Notes: generated by a model not told the origin, from the letters alone. A stretch of DNA of 53,740 nt from an uncultured Gemmiger sp. (GCA_944382785.1 CALWNO010000014.1:1-53740); one strand, 5' to 3'. Shown: positions 24,921 to 34,845, counted from the first letter of the stretch. Numbers and translations: made by a program.

Positions 24921-24960
24921 CAAAACAAAAGATGCCCGCCGGACAAAATGGCGGGCATGC
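24921..24960 (-). terminator. Terminator of the MacAB-like operon
   Basis: GATGCCCGCC (24931-24940) pairs with GGCGGGCATC (minus-strand reading) around 9 bases, followed on the minus strand by TTTTGTTTTG. Confidence 0.88.
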
Positions 24961-25036
24961 AGGCTGTGAAAAAAGAGGGAATCCGTTGCCATCAGCGGAC
25001 CTGTGCCGATGATGGCAGCACCGACAGGAAGATTTT

Positions 25037-26350
25037 TTATTCGTAGCGCAGGGCTTCGATGGGGTCCAGCTTGGCGGCCTTGTTGGCGGGGTAATACCCG
25101 AAAAACACCCCGATGGCCATGCTGAAGCCCACCGCAATGAGGATGGCGGTCAGGCTGGGCCGGGCCGCAAAACCGATAAGGCTGCTGAGCCCCATGCCCA
25201 GCGAAACACCCAGAGCCACCCCGATGACCCCGCCGATGAGGCAGAGGACGATGGATTCGGTGATAAACTGCAGCCGGATGGCCGAGCTGGGGGCCCCCAG
25301 AGCTTTGCGGGTACCGATCTCCCGGGTGCGCTCGGTGACCGATACGGTCATGATGTTCATGACCCCGATCCCCCCCACCAGCAGCGAGATGGCTGCAATG
25401 GCGGAGATGCCCAGAGAGATGGTGTCCAGCATTTCGGTCATGGATTCCACCAGGCTGGAAATGCTGGTGGCCTGGGCGGTCCAGGTATCGTTGCGGGTGT
25501 AGTAGCTGGCAAAGTAATCCCCCACCACATCCACAAAATTGGTCACGTCCACCCCGTTGGCCGCCACCACCGTCAGACTCTGGTAGCCCTCATCCTCCCC
25601 GGTCAGGGCACGGGCTGTCTCCAGGGGGATGTAGATGGTGGTCTGGATGGAATCGTCATCGTCACTTCCCATCAGGCTGGCATACTCATTTTCCACATAC
25701 TCGTATACCCCCGCCACATAGAAGGCGCAGGGGGAGCCGTTCACCGTGAGCACCACCCGGGTGCCCAGAGCGCCGGCGTTGGTGGTACCGATGGCCTGCT
25801 CCACGAATTTTTCCGACACAACGCAGAGATACTTGCCATCATCTCCGTCGGTGAGCCACCGCCCGGCCAGAATGGGAGTGTCCGATTCCAGGGCGTTGAG
25901 GGTGGCGGGGGACGCCCCGGTCAGGGTGGCAGAGATGGTGGTATCCGGGTCGCCGGCCTTGTCGATGGTGGCGGTGCCCGCCTCCCGGGTCAGCTCCACC
26001 CGGTCCACCTGGTCCGGGAAAGCCGCCTCAAATTCCGCAATCATGGTATCGGTGATGAGGTCGTCCCCGCTGGGGGTATCGTCCATGAACCGGCGCAAGG
26101 TCACCCCTGCCGAGGTGCCGCTGGTGTCGTCGCTGTCCTTCTGGGTCAGGCTCACCGTGATGTTGCCCACCCCCATGCCGGACATGCTGTCGGTGACGGT
26201 ACCGGTAAGGCTGCCGCCCACCGTCTCAATGGCAATGACCGCCGCAATGCCGATGATGATGCCCAGCATGGTGAGCAGGCTGCGCATCTTGTTGCTTTTC
26301 AGGCTGGTGAGGGCCATGCTGATGTTTTCCAGCAGGTTAGACAATGCCAT
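25037..26350 (-). CDS. MacB-like ABC transporter permease
   Basis: The 437-residue permease has one N-terminal helix (about 22-45), a 220-residue extracellular MacB-PCD-like domain, and three C-terminal helices (FtsX fold) around [31 protein letters not shown]. That last stretch is the signature of the MacB/LolC/FtsX family. The extracellular part contains VTLRRFMDD and many Asp/Thr residues. With the ATPase and the HlyD/MacA-type adaptor upstream it forms a tripartite-like exporter of peptides, lipids or antibiotics. It overlaps the ATPase gene by 14 bases; the ATG at 26348-26350 has AGGGGAGGGGG upstream. Confidence 0.9.
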   Translation of the reverse strand: MALSNLLENISMALTSLKSNKMRSLLTMLGIIIGIAAVIAIETVGGSLTGTVTDSMSGMGVGNITVSLTQKDSDDTSGTSAGVTLRRFMDDTPSGDDLITDTMIAEFEAAFPDQVDRVELTREAGTATIDKAGDPDTTISATLTGASPATLNALESDTPILAGRWLTDGDDGKYLCVVSEKFVEQAIGTTNAGALGTRVVLTVNGSPCAFYVAGVYEYVENEYASLMGSDDDDSIQTTIYIPLETARALTGEDEGYQSLTVVAANGVDVTNFVDVVGDYFASYYTRNDTWTAQATSISSLVESMTEMLDTISLGISAIAAISLLVGGIGVMNIMTVSVTERTREIGTRKALGAPSSAIRLQFITESIVLCLIGGVIGVALGVSLGMGLSSLIGFAARPSLTAILIAVGFSMAIGVFFGYYPANKAAKLDPIEALRYE

Positions 26351-27110
26351 CCGCCCCCTCCCCTTTCTGCTCGTCCACAATGCGCCCGTCCTTCAGGGTC
26401 AGCACCCGCTCGCATTCTTTGGCCAGGGCCGGGTTGTGGGTGATGAGCACGATGGTCTTGTGGTAACGGCGGTGCATCTCATGGAACAGGTCCATGACCA
26501 CCCGGCTGGTCTCACTGTCCAGAGCACCGGTGGGCTCGTCGGCCAGGATCAGGGCCGGGTTGTTGACCATGGCCCGGGCGATGGCCACCCGCTGTTTCTG
26601 CCCGCCGGAAAGCTCGTTGGGCTGGTGGCGCATCCGATCCCCCATGCCCACCCGGGTCAGCCAGTCTTTGGCACGGCGGGCCCGCTCACCCCCGGGAACC
26701 CCGGCGTAGAGCATGGGCAGTTCCACATTCTTCAGGGCGCTCTGCCGCCCGATGAGGTTGTAGGTCTGGAACACAAAGCCGATCTTCCGGTTGCGGATGG
26801 CGGCCAGTTCGTTGTCTTTGGCATCGTGGATGTTCACCCCGTCCAGAATGTAGCTTCCCTGGGTGGGTTTGTCCAGCACCCCGATGATGTTCATGAGGGT
26901 GGATTTGCCGGAGCCGGACTCCCCCACAATGGCCACGAACTCCCCGGGGTACACCTGCAGGTCGATGCCGTGGAGAATTTCCAGCTCATTGGGCTGGCCG
27001 ATGTAGTAGCTTTTGCGGATGCCCCGCATCTGGATGAGCGGGCGGCGGGGGATGGCCGGGGCACCGATGTGCCGGGCCACGGCCTGGGCAAACTGTCTTT
27101 TGTCGGCCAT
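26337..27110 (-). CDS. MacB-type ABC transporter ATP-binding protein
   Basis: The 257-residue ATPase has Walker [10 protein letters not shown] (63-71), Q-loop [10 protein letters not shown], signature [14 protein letters not shown], Walker [16 protein letters not shown], and switch His in LITHNPALA. It belongs to the LolD/MacB/FtsE branch. ATG at 27108-27110 was chosen because GGGAGG lies 9 bases upstream; a GTG at 27114-27116 overlaps the upstream stop but is only 3 bases from that site. An N-terminal extension (1-25) before the ABC domain is unusual and rich in Arg/Ala. Confidence 0.94.
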   Translation of the reverse strand: MADKRQFAQAVARHIGAPAIPRRPLIQMRGIRKSYYIGQPNELEILHGIDLQVYPGEFVAIVGESGSGKSTLMNIIGVLDKPTQGSYILDGVNIHDAKDNELAAIRNRKIGFVFQTYNLIGRQSALKNVELPMLYAGVPGGERARRAKDWLTRVGMGDRMRHQPNELSGGQKQRVAIARAMVNNPALILADEPTGALDSETSRVVMDLFHEMHRRYHKTIVLITHNPALAKECERVLTLKDGRIVDEQKGEGADGIV

Positions 27111-27112
27111 GG

Positions 27113-29122
27113 TCACATGCCTCCCGCTGCGCCGCCGGGGGCACCGCCACCGGCATTGCCGCCGGGCGCCTGGCCGCCGCCCATGTCGGTGGGTCTGTCA
27201 CCGGAGGGTGCCTGCCCGCCGCCGGGAGCGCTGCTGCCGCCCATAGCCTGCATCAGCTGCTCGGTGGGGTCGGTGGTGGTGACGATGCCCTGGGTCAGGT
27301 CGGCGCTGGAGCGGATCACATCCCCCTCCTGCAGATCGCTGCCGGAGATGGTGACGTAGTAATCGTTGGAATCGCCGGTGGTGACGGTGACCTCCTCAAA
27401 GGTCATATCCACCCCGTCGCCGCCGGTCTTGCGCAGCACATAGCTGGTACCGTTCTCGGCGGTGGCCACCGCGTCGATGGGCACCACATACACGTCGGTG
27501 ACCTGGCTCTTGATGATCTCCACCTGAGCCTGGATGCCCACCAGCAGGTCCGCGGCCTCCCCGGTGACCCGCACCTTGGCGCCGAAGGAGCCCTGGTCGT
27601 TGGCCACGGGGTCGATCTGGGTCAGGGTTCCGGCGATCTCGGTGTCGCCGGTGGCATCGGAGGTGATGAGGCAGTACATACCGGTCTCCAGCCCGGGCAC
27701 ATCATCCGCCGGGATGGTGACCTTCACCACCAGGGCGTCGGTGTCCTGGATGGTGGCCACCGTGCCCGAACACACCGAGCCCACCGTGGCGTCCAGGGCG
27801 GTGATGGTGCCGGACATGGTGGCGGTCAGGGTGCAGTCGGCCAGGGAATCCTGCAGGGTCTCCAGGGTGTCGGAGGTGCGCTGGGCCTGTTCCAGCTTGG
27901 TCTTGGCATCCTCCACCGCCTGGGCCTTGGACTTGATGGTGGAATAGTTTTTCTCGTTGTCGTAAGAATCGTGGGCGCTCTTGACCTGCTGTTCCGCATT
28001 TTCCACCTGGGACTCAGCGGTGTCCACCTGGGTCACCGCCTGGTTGTAGGCAGTCTCGGCGGCGGTCATGGCCTGTTCTGCCGCGCTTACCGCCTGTTCA
28101 ATGGCCGCGTACCCGTACAGGCCACGGGAAGTGATAGAGCAGTTGTTCTGGGCGCTTTCCAGGTCCTGTTTGGCCTGGTCGGCGGCTTTCTGCTTTTCAA
28201 TATACGTTTTGTATTCCTGTTTCTGGTCTGCATCCGGCAAGGTATTTTGCGTTTCATCCGACAGACTCGGGTCGGACGCCTTCACAGCGTTCCAGGCAGA
28301 CAGCGCCGCGTTCAGTGCATCAGAGGCGCTGTTGTAGGCATCGGTATAGCTGCTGATCTGGGCCTTGATGGTGTTGAAATCCGCCGAGATGGCATTGTAC
28401 TCATTCACCGCCGTGTCATAGGCGCTCTTGGCGGCATCCCGGCTGGATTCTGCCTCGGAAAGGGCTTTTTCCGCGTCGGCCAGGGATTCGTCCGCCTGGT
28501 CGATCTTGGCCTGCAGGTCGATGAGGTTGTTGTCGTGCTGCACCAGGGAGGTATTGTAGTCGTCCACCGCCCGGTCATAGCTTGTCTGGGCGGACTGCAG
28601 GGTATCGCTATAGCTCTGCTGGGCGTCCTCAATCTGTTTTTCCAGGTCGGTGGTATCCAGGGTGGCGATCACGTCGCCCTCCTGCACCGTGTCCCCCACC
28701 TGGGCTTCCACCGTGGCCACCGTGTAGGTCTTGACGCTGTCTGCAACGGTCACATTCGCCTCGTCCCCGGCGACTACGGTGCCGGTCACCGTCACCGAAT
28801 CGTTCAGGCTGCCCTTGGTCAGGGTGGTGGTGCGGATGTACTGGTACTCGGCCTCGGCGGAAGCCGGCACCGCCCGCATCCGCCAGGCAAGGATGCCCAC
28901 CGCAACCAGAACCACCACGGCGGCAATGACCAGCTTTTTGTGACGGGCCAGCCATCCCAGCAGACGGATGAGCACAGGGCGTTTGAGGATGATGGTATCC
29001 TCGTCATCATAGGGGACATTCTCGGTGACTTCGTCCCCCGGTTCGGGGACGGCCTCCGGCTGTTGGGTCGGTTCGGGGTCCTGTACCTCCGCCGCCTGAT
29101 CTTTTTTGAAGGGGTTGAACAT
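27113..29122 (-). CDS. HlyD/MacA-like membrane-fusion (periplasmic adaptor) protein
   Basis: The 669-residue protein has an acidic, Pro-rich cytoplasmic N-terminus (1-62) and one transmembrane helix (about 63-83). A biotinyl-lipoyl-like half follows (QVGDTVQEGDVIATLDTTDLE), then a very long coiled coil (about 160-425) with QADESLADAEKALSE-type heptads. The second lipoyl half and beta-barrel lie at TATMSGTITALDATVGS and PADDVPGLETGMYC. The last 35 residues are a Gly/Pro/Ala-rich tail. In Firmicutes such adaptors bridge the permease to the cell wall. The coiled coil is longer than in typical MacA. It is first in the exporter operon, and the ATG has AGGAGG-like AGAGAGGCAGGA upstream. Confidence 0.88.
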   Translation of the reverse strand: MFNPFKKDQAAEVQDPEPTQQPEAVPEPGDEVTENVPYDDEDTIILKRPVLIRLLGWLARHKKLVIAAVVVLVAVGILAWRMRAVPASAEAEYQYIRTTTLTKGSLNDSVTVTGTVVAGDEANVTVADSVKTYTVATVEAQVGDTVQEGDVIATLDTTDLEKQIEDAQQSYSDTLQSAQTSYDRAVDDYNTSLVQHDNNLIDLQAKIDQADESLADAEKALSEAESSRDAAKSAYDTAVNEYNAISADFNTIKAQISSYTDAYNSASDALNAALSAWNAVKASDPSLSDETQNTLPDADQKQEYKTYIEKQKAADQAKQDLESAQNNCSITSRGLYGYAAIEQAVSAAEQAMTAAETAYNQAVTQVDTAESQVENAEQQVKSAHDSYDNEKNYSTIKSKAQAVEDAKTKLEQAQRTSDTLETLQDSLADCTLTATMSGTITALDATVGSVCSGTVATIQDTDALVVKVTIPADDVPGLETGMYCLITSDATGDTEIAGTLTQIDPVANDQGSFGAKVRVTGEAADLLVGIQAQVEIIKSQVTDVYVVPIDAVATAENGTSYVLRKTGGDGVDMTFEEVTVTTGDSNDYYVTISGSDLQEGDVIRSSADLTQGIVTTTDPTEQLMQAMGGSSAPGGGQAPSGDRPTDMGGGQAPGGNAGGGAPGGAAGGM

Positions 29123-29269
29123 GGGGGATTCCTGCCTCTCTGCAATTTTTATACAATTGAGTTTTTCATTGATAGCCGTTTTCAGTGTACAGGGAAAATG
29201 TGTTGAAAGGGTGCAACAGATGTGAAAACCCTGCCGTATTCCTTGTTTTTATACAGCATTGCCGTTTCA

Positions 29270-29298
29270 ATTGTATCGGTTTGCAGGCAAATACGCAA
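29270..29298 (-). promoter_or_regulatory. Promoter of the MacAB-like operon
   Basis: Minus-strand TTGCGT (29293-29298), a 17-base spacer, TACAAT (29270-29275). The leader is about 140 bases and contains TGTTG/CAACA inverted arms around 29200-29217. Confidence 0.7.
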
Positions 29299-29347
29299 GA
29301 AAAAATCCGGCAAATTTCTGTACAGCCACCGGTAATCTTCCGCAAAA

Positions 29348-29384
29348 GGAAAATGCCTGCCGGACAATGCGGCAGGCATTTTTA
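29348..29384. terminator. Terminator of the nucleoside ABC operon
   Basis: AAAATGCCTGCC and GGCAGGCATTTT form a perfect stem around 9 bases, with T runs on both strands. It ends the BMP operon on the minus strand. Confidence 0.88.
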
Positions 29385-29405
29385 TGCAGAAATTTTGCAA
29401 CAGGG

Positions 29406-30395
29406 TCAGCGCTCTTCCCGGAAGTAGGCCAGACCCAGGTGAGCCGGGGGCTGGTCCTCCTTCTTGCGGCGCATGGACACAGCGATCAGCACCAGGATGG
29501 TGACCACATAGGGCACCATCTGCACCAGGTCGGTCATGGCGCTGGACACGGTGATGCCCAGCAGGCTGGGCAGGAACTGGTACAGCCAGTACAGGATGCC
29601 GAAGAGGTAGGCACCCCAGATGGCATTGAGAGGCTTCCAGGTGGTGAAGATGACCAGGGCCAGTGCCAGCCAGCCCAGGGCTTCGATCTGGCCGGTGGTG
29701 GCCCAGATCCCCTGGTTGTAGTCCAGCACATAGTACAGCCCGCCCACGCCGCAGATGGCGGCGCCGATGCAGGTGGCCAGGTACTTGTACTTGGTGACAT
29801 TGATGCCGGCGGCATCGGCGGTGGCGGGGTTTTCACCCACAGCCCGCAGGTTCAGGCCCGCGCGGGTGCAGTTGAAGAACCAGTGCAGCACGATGGCTAG
29901 CACGATGGCCGCATAGGCCAGGAAGCCGTAGGAGAACACCGTCTGCCCCAGCACCCCCATCTGGGAGAGCACCGGGATCTTGGCGGCAAAGGCCTTGTTG
30001 GCGATGGGGGCGGCGCTGTAGGTGGCGCCGTCCAGGATGAAAACGCCGAAGAAGTTGGCCACGCCCATGCCGAAGGTGGTCAGAGCCAGGCCGGTGACGT
30101 TCTGGTTAGCCCGCAGGCTGATGGTCAGAAAAGCGTAGATCAGACCGCCCAGAGCCGAGGCCACCAGGGCGCAGACCAGGGCGATGATGACGCTGAGGAC
30201 GGGGTTGGGGTTGGCCACGTTGTTCTCATAGAAATAGGCGCTGGCAAACCCGGCAAAGCCGCCAAGATACATGATGCCGGGCACGCCCAGATTCAGGTTG
30301 CCGGACTTTTCGGTGATGGTTTCGCCCATGGCACCGTACATGATGATGGTGCCGAAGGGGATGGCACGCATGATCCATGCAATCAGACTGCTCAT
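29406..30395 (-). CDS. Nucleoside-type ABC transporter permease (NupQ-like)
   Basis: The 329-residue permease belongs to the BPD_transp_2 family and has about ten helices. The start, IMRAIPFGTIIMYGAMGETITEKSGNLNLGVPG, is characteristic of the second permease of BMP-linked purine nucleoside importers. A conserved cytoplasmic loop includes RAGLNLRAVGENPATADAAGIN, which couples to the ATPase. With the adjacent permease, double ATPase and lipoprotein it forms a complete importer. It overlaps the other permease by four bases (ATGA) and is the last gene of the operon, followed by a strong terminator. Confidence 0.92.
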   Translation of the reverse strand: MSSLIAWIMRAIPFGTIIMYGAMGETITEKSGNLNLGVPGIMYLGGFAGFASAYFYENNVANPNPVLSVIIALVCALVASALGGLIYAFLTISLRANQNVTGLALTTFGMGVANFFGVFILDGATYSAAPIANKAFAAKIPVLSQMGVLGQTVFSYGFLAYAAIVLAIVLHWFFNCTRAGLNLRAVGENPATADAAGINVTKYKYLATCIGAAICGVGGLYYVLDYNQGIWATTGQIEALGWLALALVIFTTWKPLNAIWGAYLFGILYWLYQFLPSLLGITVSSAMTDLVQMVPYVVTILVLIAVSMRRKKEDQPPAHLGLAYFREER

Positions 30396-31501
30396 TCGCC
30401 CTTCACCTCCTTGTGGTGACCGCGCCAGATCAGGCGGTAGTTGATAAAGAACTCACTGCCCAGAATGAAGAAGAGGATGATGCCGGTGATGATGTCGGCG
30501 GCGTATTCATTCAGGCTGTAGGCGGAGGCGATCTCCGAGGCGCCCCGCTCCAGGAAGACCAGCAGGAAGGAGATCAACGCCATGTAGAAGGTGTTGAACT
30601 TGGCCAGCCAGGCCACGATGATGGCGGTGAAGCCGTTGCCCCCCGCCGAGGTGGTGGAGATGGTCTGGTCCTTGCCGGCCACGATGAGGAAGCCGGTGAG
30701 ACCGCAGATGGCGCCGCTGATGATCATGGTGCGCACCATGACACGGCGTACGTTGATGCCGGCATACCGGGCGGTGTTTTCGCTTTCGCCCACCACGGCG
30801 ATCTCATAGCCGTGCTTGGAGTATTTCAGGTAGGCGTACATGGCAAAGGTCAGCGCCAGCACCACAATGATGTTGATGGTGTACCGCTGGCCGAAGAGGA
30901 TGGGCAGCCAGCCGGCCTTGGTGGCTTTGTTCAGGGTGCCCAGGCTGGAGGCCTGGCCGCGCATGATGTTGGTGGCGCAGGCCACAATGCTGGTGGCCAC
31001 ATAGTTCATCATCAGGGTGAACAGGGTCTCGTTGGTGTTCCAGCGGGACTTGAACCAGGCGGGCACAAAGCCCCACAGGGCACCGGCAGCCAGGCTGCCC
31101 ACCACCATGGCCACAAACAGGGCCGGAGCGGGCAGGCTGTTGCCGAAGTAGACCATGATCAGGGCAGTGGCCAGACCACCCACCAGGACCTGACCTTCGG
31201 CGCCGATGTTCCAAAAGCGCATCTTGAAGGCCGGGGCCAGGGCAATGCCGATGCACAGCAAGGTGGCCAGGTCACGCATGGCCCAGGAGAAGCGGACGGT
31301 GGTGGAGAAGGTACCACCCCACATGACCACATACACGTTGATGGGGTTCAGGCCGGTGACGAAGAAGATGAACAGAGCGTCCACCACCAGAGCCAGCAGG
31401 ATGGCGGCGGCACGCACCGCGATCTTGCGGCTGAGGGGAGCGGCTTCCCGCCGGGCAATGCGCACCAGCGGTTCGGCCATATGAGTTGTTTGAGCTGCCA
31501 T
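30392..31501 (-). CDS. Nucleoside-type ABC transporter permease (NupP-like)
   Basis: The 369-residue permease has a charged N-terminus (1-28), then helices that include VNPINVY-like GLNPINVYVVMWGGTF, MRFWNIGAEGQVLVGGLATA, and WNTNETLFTLMMNYVA (all typical of the first BMP-linked permease). YEIAVVGESENTARYAGIN is the coupling loop. It heterodimerises with the neighbouring permease. It overlaps the ATPase stop by 1 base, so translation is coupled. The likely substrate class is purine nucleosides, inferred from the family and not visible in the sequence. Confidence 0.92.
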   Translation of the reverse strand: MAAQTTHMAEPLVRIARREAAPLSRKIAVRAAAILLALVVDALFIFFVTGLNPINVYVVMWGGTFSTTVRFSWAMRDLATLLCIGIALAPAFKMRFWNIGAEGQVLVGGLATALIMVYFGNSLPAPALFVAMVVGSLAAGALWGFVPAWFKSRWNTNETLFTLMMNYVATSIVACATNIMRGQASSLGTLNKATKAGWLPILFGQRYTINIIVVLALTFAMYAYLKYSKHGYEIAVVGESENTARYAGINVRRVMVRTMIISGAICGLTGFLIVAGKDQTISTTSAGGNGFTAIIVAWLAKFNTFYMALISFLLVFLERGASEIASAYSLNEYAADIITGIILFFILGSEFFINYRLIWRGHHKEVKGE

Positions 31502-33054
31502 CAGGCGCGCACCTCCTTTTTGTTACTCTGCAGGTCAGTCATGCGCAGGCCGACCTCCTCTTTCGTGGTGGTGCGGGCGTCCAGGATGCCGTTGGCCTTG
31601 CCGCCGCACAGTACCAGGATGCGGTCGCACAGTTCCAGCAGCACGTCCAGGTCCTCGCCCACATAGATGACGGCCACGCCTTTTTTCTTCTGCTCATTGA
31701 GCAGGTGATAGATGGTGTAGGAAGTGTTGATGTCCAGCCCGCGCACGGCATAAGCGGTCATGAGCACGATGGGAGAGGCGGCCAGTTCCCGGCCCACCAG
31801 GACCTTCTGGACATTGCCGCCGGACAGCTGGGAGACGGGGGTGTTCAGGCCGGGGGTGACCACGCCCAGCTCTGTCCGCACTTCCTCGGCCAGTTCCCGG
31901 GGGGACTTGCGGTCCACGATGGGAGAATGGCCCTTGCCGTAGCTCTTGAGCATCATGTTGTCGGTCATGCCCATGGAACCAACCAGGCCCATGCCCAGGC
32001 GGTCCTCCGGCACGAAGGAGAGGTGGATGCCGGCGTCCCGGATATCCTTGGGGGTCTTGCCGATGAGGGAGGTGGGCTTGTCCTCCGCCCCGGGGGCGAA
32101 GAACTGGATCTGGGCGCCGCCGTCTGCCCGCTGCAGGCCGGCGATGGCTTCCAGCAGCTCCTTCTGGCCGTTGCCGGAAATACCCGCAATGCCCAGGATC
32201 TCGCCGCCGTAGGCATCAAAGCTCACATCGTCCAGCACCCGGCCGCCCTCGGGGCCGGTGACGCTCAGGTGATGCACCGACAGACGGCGGGTGGGATTGA
32301 CGGGCAGGGGCCGCTCGATGTCCAGCTCCACCTTCTTGCCCACCATCATCTCGGTGAGCATGGCTTCGTTGGCATCCTTGGTGGCCACGTCGCCCACATA
32401 CTCGCCCCGGCGCAGGATGGCCACCCGGTCGCTGATGGTCAGCACCTCATGGAGCTTGTGGGTGATGATGACCACGGCCTTGCCGTCCGCCTTCATGTTG
32501 CGCATGACTGCGAACAGCTTGTCGGTCTCCTGGGGGGTCAGCACGGCGGTGGGCTCGTCCAGGATCAGGATGTCCGCGCCGCGGAACAGCACCTTGACGA
32601 TCTCCAGGGTCTGCTTCTGGCTGACGCTCATCTCATAGACCTTCTGGTCCAGGTCCAGGGCAAAACCGTATTTTTCACAGATGGCCCGGGCCTTGCTGCG
32701 CACCTTTTTCAGGTCGAACTTTTCCCCGGGTTCCATGCACAGGGCGATGTTTTCCAGTGCGGTGAAGACGTCCACCAGCTTGAAGTGCTGGTGAATCATG
32801 CCGATGCCCAGGCGCAGGGCATCCCGGGGGGAGCGGATGTCCACCGCCTCATCCCCCACGTAAATTTCGCCCTCATCGGGGTAATAGATACCGGCGATCA
32901 TGTTCATCAGGGTGGTTTTGCCCGACCCGTTCTCCCCCAGAAGGGAGAGGATCTCGCCGTGGTGAACCTCAAGGCTCACGTCATGGTTGGCCGTCACTTC
33001 CCCAAAGGTCTTGGTGATGTGTTCCAGCCGGATGGCATACTGGGTGTTCGGCAT
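31501..33054 (-). CDS. Tandem-domain ABC ATPase of the BMP importer (NupO-like)
   Basis: The 517-residue protein has two ABC domains (about 8-245 and 262-508). The first has Walker A GENGSGKTT, Q-loop MIHQHFKLV and Walker B ILILDEPTAVLTPQE, but a changed signature VSQKQ. The second has a degenerate Walker A GISGNGQKE, a good LSGGNVQK signature and an altered Walker B region VLMTAYAVRGLD, where the usual QPTRGLD is expected. Paired half-sites of this kind are normal for the RbsA/NupO family. AGGAG-type site precedes the ATG. Confidence 0.93.
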   Translation of the reverse strand: MPNTQYAIRLEHITKTFGEVTANHDVSLEVHHGEILSLLGENGSGKTTLMNMIAGIYYPDEGEIYVGDEAVDIRSPRDALRLGIGMIHQHFKLVDVFTALENIALCMEPGEKFDLKKVRSKARAICEKYGFALDLDQKVYEMSVSQKQTLEIVKVLFRGADILILDEPTAVLTPQETDKLFAVMRNMKADGKAVVIITHKLHEVLTISDRVAILRRGEYVGDVATKDANEAMLTEMMVGKKVELDIERPLPVNPTRRLSVHHLSVTGPEGGRVLDDVSFDAYGGEILGIAGISGNGQKELLEAIAGLQRADGGAQIQFFAPGAEDKPTSLIGKTPKDIRDAGIHLSFVPEDRLGMGLVGSMGMTDNMMLKSYGKGHSPIVDRKSPRELAEEVRTELGVVTPGLNTPVSQLSGGNVQKVLVGRELAASPIVLMTAYAVRGLDINTSYTIYHLLNEQKKKGVAVIYVGEDLDVLLELCDRILVLCGGKANGILDARTTTKEEVGLRMTDLQSNKKEVRA

Positions 33055-33136
33055 GCGCTGCCTTCTCCTTTCACAACGGGAAGGGAAGCCCGCGTAAGCG
33101 TGAGCTTCCCTCCCGAAAATTCATGTTCAGACTGGT

Positions 33137-34450
33137 TCAGGCCACCGGCTCGCTGTCCTCGACGATGCCGTCGATGTGCAGCATGAAGTAGGGGGCGCTG
33201 CGCAGGGTGCTTTCGTCAAAGTAGCCGTCATGGATGGCTTCCTTGGTTTCGCCCTGGTACACGGCCACAGCCTCGCCGCTGGAGTAATCATAGTAGCTCA
33301 GGTCGATGGGCGCGCTGGTCACGGTCTGGCCGTCCACGGTGAAGGTGGCGGTGTCGAACACATGCAGGCTACCGTCCTTCAGAGCGGCTTCCACTTCGGC
33401 GACCTTGTCGGCGGTGCCTTCGGCGCATTCAGGTCCGAGCTCGGTGATGGCAACAGCGCCGTCCTCGTAGCCCTTGGCCCAGTCGGTGGGGATCTCCTCA
33501 CCGTTCATGGCAGCGGTGAACAGTTCCTGATAGTAGACCTTCCAGACGTTGGTGGCGGAGGTCAGGGCCGCGGTGGGAGCGGTCTCCAGCATGTCGATGT
33601 TGTAACCGACGGAGTAGCAGATGGTACCGGCATCCTTCAGACGCTGGGTAGCGGCAGGAGCACCGGTGGAGTCGGCGTGCTGGCCGATGATGACGGCGCC
33701 GTTGGCGATCAGAGCCTCAGCGGCAGCGCCTTCCTTGTCGATATCGAACCAGGAGTTGGTGTACATGACTTCCATGGTGACGGTGGGGAACACGCTCTTG
33801 ACGCCCAGATAGAAGGCAGTGTAGCCGGAGATGACTTCCGCATAGGGGAAGGCGCCCACGTAGCCGATCTTGACGTTGCCGTCAGCGTCGAAGGAGTTGG
33901 GCTGGGTCTCCGGGGTCAGGGTGCCGTTGTCCACCAGTTCCTGCAGCTTCATGCCGGCCACCACGCCGGAGACGTAACGGGACTGGTACACAGCGGTGAA
34001 GGCGTTCTTGAAGTTGTCCAGACCGCTGATGGCGGCAAAGTCGCCGGTCATGGAAACGAAGGTGGTGTCGGGATACTTCTCGGCGGTTTCCACCAGGTAG
34101 GTCTGATGGCCGTAGGAGTTGGCGATGACCAGGTCGCAGCCCTGGCCCACCAGGTCCTCCGCAGCGTCGGAGCATTCGGCGCTTTCGGGGATCTTGTACT
34201 TCCAGATGATCTGATCTTCGGGCAGGCCGACTTCGGCAGCGGCTTCCTTGATGCCGTTGATGTGGGCGGCGCTGTAGCCTTCGGTCTCATCACCCACCAG
34301 GATGACGCCGACCTTCAGGTCGGTGGAAGCGGAGGTGGAGGCTTCTGCGGTGTCGCCGGTGGCGGCAGTAGAAGTGCTGCCGGCGGAGCCACAGGCTGCC
34401 AGGGACAGCATCATGGCGCCGGCCATCAGAATGCCGAGCAATTTCTTCAT
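33137..34450 (-). CDS. BMP-family substrate-binding lipoprotein
   Basis: The 437-residue lipoprotein has a signal peptide with lipobox LAAC (Cys at about 20) and a Ser/Thr-rich linker (21-45). A BMP/Med periplasmic-binding fold follows (LKVGVILVGDETEGYSAAHINGIKEAA, DLVIANSYGHQTYLVETA, VAGMKLQE, IGYVGAFPYAEVISGYTAFYLG). This is the ligand receptor of the purine nucleoside importer encoded downstream. The ATG at 34448-34450 has AAGGAG upstream. It is the first gene of the operon and is separated from the ATPase by 82 bases, a usual way to allow higher lipoprotein yield. The C-terminal 80 residues are less conserved. Confidence 0.93.
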   Translation of the reverse strand: MKKLLGILMAGAMMLSLAACGSAGSTSTAATGDTAEASTSASTDLKVGVILVGDETEGYSAAHINGIKEAAAEVGLPEDQIIWKYKIPESAECSDAAEDLVGQGCDLVIANSYGHQTYLVETAEKYPDTTFVSMTGDFAAISGLDNFKNAFTAVYQSRYVSGVVAGMKLQELVDNGTLTPETQPNSFDADGNVKIGYVGAFPYAEVISGYTAFYLGVKSVFPTVTMEVMYTNSWFDIDKEGAAAEALIANGAVIIGQHADSTGAPAATQRLKDAGTICYSVGYNIDMLETAPTAALTSATNVWKVYYQELFTAAMNGEEIPTDWAKGYEDGAVAITELGPECAEGTADKVAEVEAALKDGSLHVFDTATFTVDGQTVTSAPIDLSYYDYSSGEAVAVYQGETKEAIHDGYFDESTLRSAPYFMLHIDGIVEDSEPVA

Positions 34451-34500
34451 AAGATGGTACTCCTTCTCATTCTTTAGTTGCAAGCAAAAAAATGAAATAT

Positions 34501-34527
34501 GCGGCCCGCCGGAACCCGGCATGCCGC
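34501..34527 (-). other. Stem-loop at the 5' end of the BMP transcript
   Basis: GCGGC/GCCGC and GCCGG/CCGGC stack across a 2x2 internal loop, starting about 6 bases from the predicted transcription start. A U-rich stretch begins 8 bases later, so it is not a clean terminator. Confidence 0.5.
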
Positions 34528-34539
34528 CCTTACAGTTTC

Positions 34540-34568
34540 ATTGTAGACACCTTGGGGGCAATTTTCAA
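34540..34568 (-). promoter_or_regulatory. Promoter of the BMP nucleoside importer operon
   Basis: Minus-strand TTGAAA (34563-34568), a 17-base spacer, TACAAT (34540-34545). Confidence 0.85.
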
Positions 34569-34764
34569 TGATTTTTGACTCAAATGTAAAAAAACTGTGA
34601 ATTTGTAATTTTTATCGTCACTTTTTGGCGTCGCTCTGGAAAAAACGCACAAGGATTTTTTGTAAAAGTATGACTTTTCCGCCTTGGTACAGCTTTTTTC
34701 TGTGGAAAAAGCCCGAGATGGCGGAGCAAACAGCCAAAGATTCCCGGTTGCTCCCCTGCCGGCA
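34569..34764. other. AT-rich stretch without recognised features
   Basis: Between the BMP promoter and the terminator of the GH3/GtrA operon I see no gene, repeat or promoter that can be defended. Confidence 0.5.
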
Positions 34765-34807
34765 CAAAAAAAGGCGTCCCCGCCATAACAGACAGGGACA
34801 CCTTTTT
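34765..34807 (-). terminator. Terminator of the GH3/GtrA operon
   Basis: GGCGTCCCC and GGGACACC arms (with G-U pairing) enclose 13-15 bases, with an A/T run on both sides. Confidence 0.8.
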
Positions 34808-34845
34808 GCAGCGGGAATACCGCTGCGTATTCAGGGAAAAAACGA

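Noticed and set aside
34451-34545. Purine riboswitch in the BMP leader
   Set aside because: A purine-nucleoside importer could have one, but the leader is too short and lacks the conserved loop and junction sequences.
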